11,599 nucleotides of DNA from an uncultured Oscillospiraceae bacterium (GTDB lineage Bacteria; Bacillota; Clostridia; Oscillospirales; Acutalibacteraceae), in contig CABSLJ010000073.1 of assembly GCA_902478455.1 (NCBI GenBank), forward strand, positions 1 through 11,599, given 5' to 3'. A model generated the notes under the pieces. It searched no databases and had not been told where the DNA came from. It was given only the letters and a program-made list of their open reading frames with translations. Of the stretch, positions 7,190 to 11,599 are shown piece after piece. The position numbers and the translations under genes were made by a program. Within the stretch, counting starts at the first letter, position 1; each line of letters opens with the position of its first letter.

Positions 7190-7384
7190 ATGGATGTGGA
7201 TCTGATCTTTAAAATCGCGGCCATCGGCATCATTGTGGCGGTGCTCAACCAAGTGCTCATCCGTTCCGGCCGTGAGGAACAGGCCATGATGACCACGCTG
7301 GCGGGATTAATCGTCGTGCTGATGATGATCATTCAGGAAATCGACACCCTCTTTCAGACGATCAAGTCCCTCTTCGGGCTGTGA
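7190..7384 (+). CDS. spoIIIAC: Stage III sporulation protein AC
   Basis: A 64-residue, very hydrophobic protein with two membrane segments (about 4-22 and 33-55) around a short polar loop, IRSGREEQA (24-32). Length and pattern match SpoIIIAC (about 68 residues in Bacillus), a small membrane component of the SpoIIIA channel related in sequence to the N-terminal half of SpoIIIAD. ATG 7190 has GGAGG (7178-7182) 7 nt upstream. It is preceded by a 115 bp stretch without a convincing gene, which is unusual at the AB-AC junction. Its TGA lies 5 bp before the likely start of spoIIIAD. Confidence 0.94.
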   Translation: MDVDLIFKIAAIGIIVAVLNQVLIRSGREEQAMMTTLAGLIVVLMMIIQEIDTLFQTIKSLFGL

Positions 7385-7389
7385 CCGCC

Positions 7390-7779
7390 ATGGATATCGT
7401 CGCATTGGCCATGGTCGCCGTCATTGCCGCCGTGCTTTCGGTGATGCTCAAGAAATACAATCCCGAATACTCCATCATCATCAGTCTGGTCGCCGGGGCC
7501 GTTCTTTTGCTGCTGATCCTGTCCAGAATTTCTCCGGCCATCGAGCAGATCAAGGACCTGCTTTCCGCCACGCGGATGTCCTCGGAATACGGACAAGTTC
7601 TCTTTAAATGCCTGGGCGTCTGTTTTTTGACCCAATTCGCCGCCGATTCCTGCCGGGATGCGGGGGAGAGCGCGCTCGCCTCCAAGGTAGAGCTCGCGGG
7701 CAAGGTGATGATCGTATTGCTCTCGCTGCCCCTCTTTGAACAGATCGCGCAGACGGCCGTATCTCTGATCGGAGGCTGA
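7390..7779 (+). CDS. spoIIIAD: Stage III sporulation protein AD
   Basis: A 129-residue polytopic membrane protein of the SpoIIIA complex. It begins MDIVALAMVAVI, has membrane segments at about 3-20, 28-48, 71-86 and 104-125, and carries the family-typical stretch FAADSCRDAGESALASKVELAGK (about 84-106), close to the Bacillus protein. ATG 7390 matches the usual MDI start. A GTG at 7381 overlapping the spoIIIAC stop (GTGA) would add three residues. Neither start has a strong ribosome site, so translational coupling to spoIIIAC is likely. The ribosome site for spoIIIAE lies inside its final codons. Confidence 0.94.
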   Translation: MDIVALAMVAVIAAVLSVMLKKYNPEYSIIISLVAGAVLLLLILSRISPAIEQIKDLLSATRMSSEYGQVLFKCLGVCFLTQFAADSCRDAGESALASKVELAGKVMIVLLSLPLFEQIAQTAVSLIGG

Positions 7780-7782
7780 AGG

Positions 7783-8928
7783 ATGAAAAAGCTGGTTTGT
7801 TTTCTTTTCTTTTTCCTGCTTTTCGTCCTTCCCGCCGCGGCCGAGACCGGCTACACCGACGATATGGAGCAGTATTACGACGAGCAGCTTGAACTGTCCG
7901 GCGCAGAGGACCTGCCCGACAGCCTGCCGGACGAAACGCGCGTCACCCTCGACCGCCTCGGCCTGGGGGAAATCGGCTGGGAGAGTTTTGCCAACCTCAA
8001 CCCGGGGGCGATCTTCGGGGAAATTTTCTCCCAGATGGGGGAACAGTCCGCCACTCCGCTCAAGGCCGCGCTGTCCATTCTGGCCGTCATGCTCCTGTGC
8101 GCGCTGATGGAGGGGATGAAGCTCTCCTTTGGGGAACGGCCCTTGGGAGGGATCATCGGCGCGGTCAGCGTCCTGTGCATCTGCGGCGTGATTCTCTCCC
8201 CGTTGCTTGCGTGCATCGCCGAAGCCGCGAACACCATAAAGGGAGCCTCCGGCTTTCTGCTCGCCTATGTCCCGGTGGTCGCCGGCATCATGATCGCTGG
8301 GGGACAGGCCGTCTCGGCCGCCTCCTATCATCTGCTCATGATGGGCGCGGGAGAGGTGGTTTCCCTGGCCTCGTCGGGCTTTATCGTTCCGCTGCTCAAC
8401 GTCTTTCTGGGGCTGTCCATCGTGTCCTCTGTTTCGCCCAAACTGAGCTTTTCGGGCGTCTGCGACCTCATTCACCGCATTGTCAAATGGGTGCTGGGCC
8501 TTACAATGACCATTTTCATCAGCATTCTGACAGTACAGAGTCTGGTGGGCACTGCGGCCGACGGCACGGGCAGCAAAACCCTCAAATTCGTGCTCAGCAG
8601 CTTTGTGCCGGTGGTCGGCGGCGCGCTCAGCGAGGCCCTCGGCACCGTGCAGGGCTGTTTAAAGCTTTTAAAGTCGGGTGTGGGAGCCTTCGGCATGCTG
8701 GCGGCGGGGTTTATTTTCGTCCCCATTCTGTTAAAGTGCCTGATGTGGATGCTCTCTCTGCACGTATGCGCGGCGGTGGGAGATATCTTCGAGCTTACCC
8801 AGATTTCGTCCCTGCTGCGCGCGGTGGGTAAGGTGGTCAGTATGCTGATGAGCATCCTTCTGTGTGTGATGACCGTGCTTATCATTTCCACCGTGCTGGT
8901 GCTGATCATAGGAGGTGCGACCGGATGA
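7783..8928 (+). CDS. spoIIIAE: Stage III sporulation protein AE
   Basis: The largest membrane protein of the SpoIIIA channel, 381 residues (about 399 in Bacillus). An N-terminal signal sequence (MKK then a hydrophobic stretch to PAAA at 17-20) is followed by a polar extracytoplasmic region (21-90). The remainder has about seven membrane segments, roughly at 95-112, 121-143, 155-176, 185-212, 233-255, 300-325 and 355-378. Conserved-looking landmarks are LKFVLSSFVPVVGGALSEALG (267-287) and the C-terminal LLRAVGKVVSMLMSILL. ATG 7783 lies 3 bp after the spoIIIAD stop with GGAGG (7771-7775) upstream. Its stop overlaps the spoIIIAF start (ATGA). Confidence 0.96.
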   Translation: MKKLVCFLFFFLLFVLPAAAETGYTDDMEQYYDEQLELSGAEDLPDSLPDETRVTLDRLGLGEIGWESFANLNPGAIFGEIFSQMGEQSATPLKAALSILAVMLLCALMEGMKLSFGERPLGGIIGAVSVLCICGVILSPLLACIAEAANTIKGASGFLLAYVPVVAGIMIAGGQAVSAASYHLLMMGAGEVVSLASSGFIVPLLNVFLGLSIVSSVSPKLSFSGVCDLIHRIVKWVLGLTMTIFISILTVQSLVGTAADGTGSKTLKFVLSSFVPVVGGALSEALGTVQGCLKLLKSGVGAFGMLAAGFIFVPILLKCLMWMLSLHVCAAVGDIFELTQISSLLRAVGKVVSMLMSILLCVMTVLIISTVLVLIIGGATG

Positions 8929-9404
8929 CTGCAATCAGGGAATGGGCGACGATCCTCGCGCTGGCCGCCCTCGCGGGCGCGATGCTTGAGCTGCTCGCTC
9001 CCTCCGGAGCAATGGAAAAGATGGTGCGCTTCGTGCTGGGAGCCTTTATGATCTGCGCTGTCCTCACGCCGCTTGCAGGCACCTTGGCGAAAATCAGCTT
9101 CGACTTTCCCACCGGCGGCGCGGCCGAGGAGGAGCTTTCGGAATTTCAAAGGCAGGCGGATGAGCAGGCGCTGGCCATCGCGGCGGGAAATATCAAATAT
9201 CTCGCCGCCGAGGCGCTGGAGGAGGAGGGAGTCATCCCGGAAAAAATAGAGATATTTATGGATACATCGGACAAAGGCAGCATATCTTTTATCAGGATCA
9301 TCGTCTGTTTGTCGGCGGACGATGCGGAGAAAAAGCAGGATGTGGCGGCGCTTTTGGAGGAAAAATTGGGGCTGGAAACGGAAATTCGCGTGGGACAGGG
9401 GTGA
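8925..9404 (+). CDS. spoIIIAF: Stage III sporulation protein AF
   Basis: A 159-residue SpoIIIA component with two N-terminal membrane segments (about 7-24 and 33-52) and a soluble C-terminal domain (about 80-159) that in the family adopts a ring-building-motif-like fold. It is shorter than Bacillus SpoIIIAF (about 206) but complete in pattern. ATG 8925 overlaps the spoIIIAE stop and follows a near-perfect ribosome site, AGGAGGT (8910-8916). The frame extends back to 8862, but that part would lie inside spoIIIAE. The alternative GTG start of spoIIIAG overlaps its TGA. Confidence 0.93.
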   Translation: MTAIREWATILALAALAGAMLELLAPSGAMEKMVRFVLGAFMICAVLTPLAGTLAKISFDFPTGGAAEEELSEFQRQADEQALAIAAGNIKYLAAEALEEEGVIPEKIEIFMDTSDKGSISFIRIIVCLSADDAEKKQDVAALLEEKLGLETEIRVGQG

Positions 9405-9409
9405 CGAAA

Positions 9410-9982
9410 ATGAAAGAAGACAAACCTTCCGGGATGATCGGCAGGCTGTTCTCTCCGGACGGCTCGGGCGACAAGGTCAAAAAGCTCATCATCATTCTGG
9501 GGCTTGCGGGGATCGCATTGATCTTTCTTTCGGGCTTTTTCAAGGAGAAGGACGCCGTTCCCGTGGTGGAAGAGACCAAAATTACGGCCGATGAATATGC
9601 CGAAAAGCTTCAAAACAGCCTGGGAGAGCTGGTCTCCAGCATCGCCGGCGCGGGAGAGGCACAGGTGCTCGTCACCCTCCAGAACGGGACGGAATATGTC
9701 TACGCCAAGGAAGAAAAGCAGAAGGACGATCTTTTGGAGGAAAAGAGCGGAGAGGATACCGTCCGAAAGCAGGAAACCAACGATTCCGAGACCAAGTACA
9801 TCACAATCAAGGATGCAGACGGAACACAGCGCGCGCTGGCTGTCACAGAAATTCAGCCTACGGTGAAGGGGGTGGTGGTGGTTTGCTCGGGAGGCGACGA
9901 CCCAATCGTACAGCAGCGGATCATCAATGCGGTAACAACCGCGCTGGATATCTCTTCCAAACGCGTTTGTGTCACAAAATAA
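9410..9982 (+). CDS. spoIIIAG: Stage III sporulation protein AG, ring-forming
   Basis: A 190-residue single-pass membrane protein. In Bacillus the extracytoplasmic part of SpoIIIAG forms a large ring in the space between mother cell and forespore. A short cytoplasmic start is followed by a membrane segment (about 26-43), then a ring-building domain split by an insertion rich in Lys/Glu (about 98-128). The domain starts EKLQNSLGELVSSIAGAG (65-82) with VLVTLQNG and ends KGVVVVCSGGDDPIVQQRI. I chose ATG 9410 because AGGGGTGA (9397-9404) is well spaced before it. GTG 9401, overlapping the spoIIIAF stop, would add three residues and has a weaker site. It ends 25 bp before spoIIIAH. Confidence 0.95.
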   Translation: MKEDKPSGMIGRLFSPDGSGDKVKKLIIILGLAGIALIFLSGFFKEKDAVPVVEETKITADEYAEKLQNSLGELVSSIAGAGEAQVLVTLQNGTEYVYAKEEKQKDDLLEEKSGEDTVRKQETNDSETKYITIKDADGTQRALAVTEIQPTVKGVVVVCSGGDDPIVQQRIINAVTTALDISSKRVCVTK

Positions 9983-10007
9983 ACTCAAATTTAGGGGGAA
10001 CAATCTT

Positions 10008-10601
10008 ATGACTTTCGGAAAACGTCAATTGGTGCTGGCCGCGCTGGTTGTGGCTTTGGGCGCGGCCGTCTACCTCAACTGGCAGTTTGCGGGGGACAGC
10101 ACCCTGCCGACCACCAACACCGTGACCTCGTCGGGCGGCAACCTGGGCGACGCGCAGTATGTCGGCAATCCGCAGAATTCCGCTCTTGGCAGCGAGGAGC
10201 CCGCGAACAGCGAAGACACCGGCAGCGACAAGCCCACCATGTCCGCCAATGCCAGTGAATATTTTGCCCAGACGCGTCTTTCCCGCCAGCAGGCCCGCGA
10301 TGAGGCGGTGGAACTCCTGACAGAGGTGCTGGAAAGCGCCGATTCGAGCGAATCGGCCAAAACCGAGGCGGTCCAGAAGGCCGCCGCCGTGGCGGATAAC
10401 GTTCAGAAGGAGAGCAACATCGAAAATCTCATCAAAGCCAAGGGCTTTGCTGAGTGTGTGGCCTTTATCAACGACGGCGAATGCACCGTAACCGTCAGCA
10501 CAGATGGTTTGGAGGCCAATCAGGCGCTGGCCATCAAGGAGATTGTCAACACGCAGGCTAAGATCGATTATGAAAAGATTAAGATCGTAGAGATCAAATA
10601 G
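10008..10601 (+). CDS. spoIIIAH: Stage III sporulation protein AH, SpoIIQ partner
   Basis: A 197-residue mother-cell membrane protein whose extracytoplasmic domain, related to YscJ/FliF ring proteins, binds SpoIIQ of the forespore to join the two membranes. One N-terminal membrane segment (about 7-26) is followed by a low-complexity Ser/Thr/Asn/Gly linker (about 30-80). The folded domain then begins EYFAQTRLSRQQARDEAVELL (84-104), runs through IENLIKAKGFAECVAFINDG (138-157), and ends KIDYEKIKIVEIK. ATG 10008 has AGGGGG (9993-9998) 9 nt upstream. The frame is open to 9969, but that part overlaps spoIIIAG and is unlikely to be used. Last gene of the operon, followed by a terminator. Confidence 0.96.
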   Translation: MTFGKRQLVLAALVVALGAAVYLNWQFAGDSTLPTTNTVTSSGGNLGDAQYVGNPQNSALGSEEPANSEDTGSDKPTMSANASEYFAQTRLSRQQARDEAVELLTEVLESADSSESAKTEAVQKAAAVADNVQKESNIENLIKAKGFAECVAFINDGECTVTVSTDGLEANQALAIKEIVNTQAKIDYEKIKIVEIK

Positions 10602-10627
10602 GTTCTAAAAAGCATGATAAAACAACA

Positions 10628-10655
10628 ATCCCCTCCCACAAAAATGGGAGGGGAT
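10628..10655. terminator. Bidirectional terminator between spoIIIAH and the convergent coiled-coil gene
   Basis: A perfect 11-bp stem (10628-10638 with 10645-10655) with a 6-nt loop CAAAAA sits between two convergent genes, 26 bp after spoIIIAH and just beyond the stop of the minus-strand gene. The flank read on the minus strand is T-rich (TTGTTGTTTTATC), a good terminator for the coiled-coil gene. The plus-strand flank (ACCTTTATCC) is weaker, but the stem is strong. Confidence 0.85.
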
Positions 10656-10659
10656 ACCT

Positions 10660-11232
10660 TTATCCAGCTTTTATTTCCAGAGCTTCCACGCGCTTTTCCA
10701 ATTGGTCCACTTTGTGCTCAAGTTCCCATTGCTTTTCATGGGACAGCTTGTAGCCGTCAAAAAGGGAATCCATCCGTTTTCCCACATCGTTCTCTATAAG
10801 CGCTTTTATGCCGGAAATTTTATCGTCCATCATCGCCAGCAAGGTGTCGGTCTGCTGCTGCATAACCTCCAACAGGTCGTTTTTCTGCTGATCCAGCTTG
10901 GCATCCCATCTGGTTTCCTGCTGCTCCAACTTGGCATCCAGCCTGGCTTCGTGCTGTTCCAGCTTGGCATCCAGCCTGGCTTCCTGCTGCTCCAGCTTGG
11001 CATCCATCCTGCTTTCCTGCTGCTCCAACTTGGCATTTAGTCTGGCTTCGTGCTGCTCCAATCTAGCATCCAGACTTAATTCGTGCTGCTCCAACCTAAC
11101 ATTTAGCCTTGTTTCCTGTTGTTCCAGCTTTGTGTCAAACCGTTTTTCCTGCTGATCAAACTTCTCATCGAGCTTCCGTTCCAGTTGGCTCATCAACTGG
11201 GCGATGGCCTGTAAATCCTGTTTCTCCAACAT
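10660..11232 (-). CDS. Coiled-coil protein with nine 11-residue (hendecad) repeats
   Basis: A 190-residue hydrophilic protein of unknown function with no signal or membrane segment. Residues 1-20 (MLEKQDLQAIAQLM...) form a short head. Residues 21-119 are nine consecutive 11-residue units of the form LDAKLEQQEAR, hydrophobic at positions 1 and 5. This period favours a near-straight or right-handed coiled coil rather than the ordinary heptad type. A tenth, degenerate unit (120-130) leads into a C-terminal part (about 141-188: GIKALIENDVGKRMDSLFDGY, then KVDQLEKRVEALEIK) with heptad spacing, probably the oligomerising end. I chose ATG 11232 because GAGGTG (11244-11239) lies 6 nt upstream. The in-frame GTG at 11241 is part of that ribosome site. 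I recall similar repeat proteins in Clostridia but no function. It is convergent with spoIIIA and has its own promoter and terminator. Confidence 0.85.
   Translation of the reverse strand: MLEKQDLQAIAQLMSQLERKLDEKFDQQEKRFDTKLEQQETRLNVRLEQHELSLDARLEQHEARLNAKLEQQESRMDAKLEQQEARLDAKLEQHEARLDAKLEQQETRWDAKLDQQKNDLLEVMQQQTDTLLAMMDDKISGIKALIENDVGKRMDSLFDGYKLSHEKQWELEHKVDQLEKRVEALEIKAG
10876..11172 (-). repeat. Nine 33-bp tandem repeats inside the coiled-coil gene
   Basis: Nine in-frame 33-bp units encode the hendecads at residues 21-119. The central units (about 10909-11040) are nearly identical in DNA, while the outer ones drift, as expected if copies are gained and lost or homogenised in the middle of the array. 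Confidence 0.9.
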
Positions 11233-11250
11233 CCTACTCACCTCGTCTTA

Positions 11251-11288
11251 AGTATACCTTCTGAGAATCGGTTTGACAAGCAATTCTC
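11251..11288 (-). promoter_or_regulatory. Sigma-A-like promoter of the coiled-coil gene with operator-like inverted repeat
   Basis: On the minus strand TTGTCA (11279-11274) and TATACT (11256-11251) are 17 nt apart. The predicted start near 11244 leaves a leader of only about 12 nt, nearly all ribosome site. An inverted repeat (GAGAATCG 11263-11270 and CAATTCTC 11281-11288, 7 of 8 matching, 10 nt apart) is centred on the -35 box, a position where a bound repressor would block polymerase. Confidence 0.65.
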
Positions 11289-11411
11289 GCCCTTTCCACG
11301 TGAAGATTGATCACGCTGCTGCTTGCTTTTGGGCTGGAAAATGATCTGGAACGGGGGTGCGGCGGCCAAGAAACTCTAAAGATTCACAGGGATAGACGTT
11401 GCTTGGTTTAC

Positions 11412-11431
11412 ATGTTATAACAACCTCACGC
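11412..11431. repeat. Direct repeat box, copy 1
   Basis: ATGTTATAACAACCTCACGC, 19 of 20 bases identical to the copy at 11542-11561. A little further similarity extends upstream (TTGC...TTGG shared by both flanks). In the minus orientation each box immediately follows a hairpin. Confidence 0.8.
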
Positions 11432-11465
11432 CGTAAGCGGCAATCGAAGATTGCCGACGGCTGAG
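11425..11465. repeat. Long hairpin attached to repeat box copy 1
   Basis: Three stacked stems: CTCA/TGAG (11425-11428 with 11462-11465), GCCGT/ACGGC (11430-11434 with 11457-11461) and an 8-bp tip (11438-11445 with 11449-11456) closing on GAA. A single C (11429) and AAG (11435-11437) are bulged. That gives 17 bp in all, with bulges on one side only. No T-run follows on either strand, so it is not a standard terminator. Confidence 0.7.
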
Positions 11466-11541
11466 AGAACGTTGACCAAACCGGCGAACGACAGCTATCC
11501 TGTATCTTCGTGCTTTTGCTACTTGGCTGCTGTCCGTTTCT

Positions 11542-11561
11542 ATGCTATAACAACCTCACGC
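11542..11561. repeat. Direct repeat box, copy 2
   Basis: ATGCTATAACAACCTCACGC, differing from copy 1 by one base, 130 bp away. It is followed by a different inverted repeat: CGCAGC/GCTGCG (11559-11564 with 11580-11585). An alternative tighter stem is GCGCAG/CTGCGC (11571-11576 with 11581-11586, loop TATG). Confidence 0.8.
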
Positions 11562-11599
11562 AGCGCATTCGCGCAGTATGCTGCGCATACCAAGCTGGC

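Larger units (their letters stand above)
11289..11599. other. Non-coding right end with repeat boxes
   Basis: No gene with a start codon and ribosome site is visible on either strand in this stretch. It holds two copies of a 20-bp box with adjacent hairpins (described separately) and otherwise nothing recognised. The window ends inside or just after the second hairpin, so the element may continue. Confidence 0.6.

Noticed and set aside
7354..8475. Long minus-strand open frame opposite spoIIIAD and spoIIIAE
   Set aside because: Composition is skewed to Gly, Asp, Arg, Gln and His, as expected of the complement of hydrophobic membrane-protein codons. The plus-strand genes are clearly the spoIIIA members.
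10898..11155. Plus-strand Cys/Ser-rich repeat protein opposite the coiled-coil gene
   Set aside because: It is the antisense reading of the 33-bp repeats, has no ribosome site, and its amino acid pattern is a by-product of the repeat.
11311..11544. Minus-strand open frame of about 77 codons across the repeat region, in which both boxes read REVVI
   Set aside because: It contains no ATG, GTG or TTG start codon and no ribosome site, and it runs through a strong hairpin. The shared reading simply follows from the repeated DNA.
11412..11599. CRISPR array or integron attC sites
   Set aside because: Two copies 130 bp apart do not match CRISPR spacing. The one-sided bulges and AAC/GTT ends recall attC, but the 7-base core sites do not match consensus, no integrase is present, and the 130 bp between boxes holds no cassette gene.

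Overview
The window reads as a GC-rich, endospore-forming member of the Clostridia. The best evidence is a complete eight-gene spoIIIA operon (spoIIIAA to spoIIIAH). The clostridial-style NatA/NatB ABC pair and the MscL with a C-terminal zinc ribbon fit the same lineage. Genus and species cannot be fixed from the sequence. An Oscillospiraceae/Ruminococcaceae-type host is an inference from composition and protein style.

Layout. Positions 46-3060 (+) hold three envelope genes: a mechanosensitive channel (mscL), a monoacylglycerol-lipase-type alpha/beta hydrolase, and a two-HKD cardiolipin synthase. They end at two successive hairpin terminators (3090-3161). Positions 3177-5333 (-) hold an ABC exporter of the NatAB type. 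Its two genes abut exactly (TGA then ATG) and are read from a good sigma-A-like promoter at 5464-5492. The 288 bp gap 5334-5621 separates this pair from the divergent sporulation operon. Positions 5622-10601 (+) are spoIIIAA-AB-AC-AD-AE-AF-AG-AH. Most junctions are tight or overlapping. Two are odd: a 71 bp overlap of AA and AB, and a 115 bp gap between AB and AC. A convergent, probably bidirectional terminator (10628-10655) follows. Positions 10660-11232 (-) encode a coiled-coil protein built on nine 11-residue repeats. Its compact promoter leaves a leader of only about 12 nt and has an inverted repeat over the -35 box. The last ~350 bp have no convincing gene but carry two copies of a 20 bp box, each followed by a different hairpin.

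How the genes work together. SpoIIIA proteins are made in the mother cell and form the channel that joins SpoIIQ of the forespore. SpoIIIAA is the ATPase, AB/AC/AD/AE/AF are membrane parts, and AG and AH are ring-forming proteins. The upstream genes concern membrane tension, lipid turnover and export and look like ordinary housekeeping. Nothing in the window is clearly a new system. The items most worth following up are the terminal box-plus-hairpin repeats, the hendecad-repeat gene with its operator-like promoter, the zinc-ribbon MscL, and the two irregular spoIIIA junctions.
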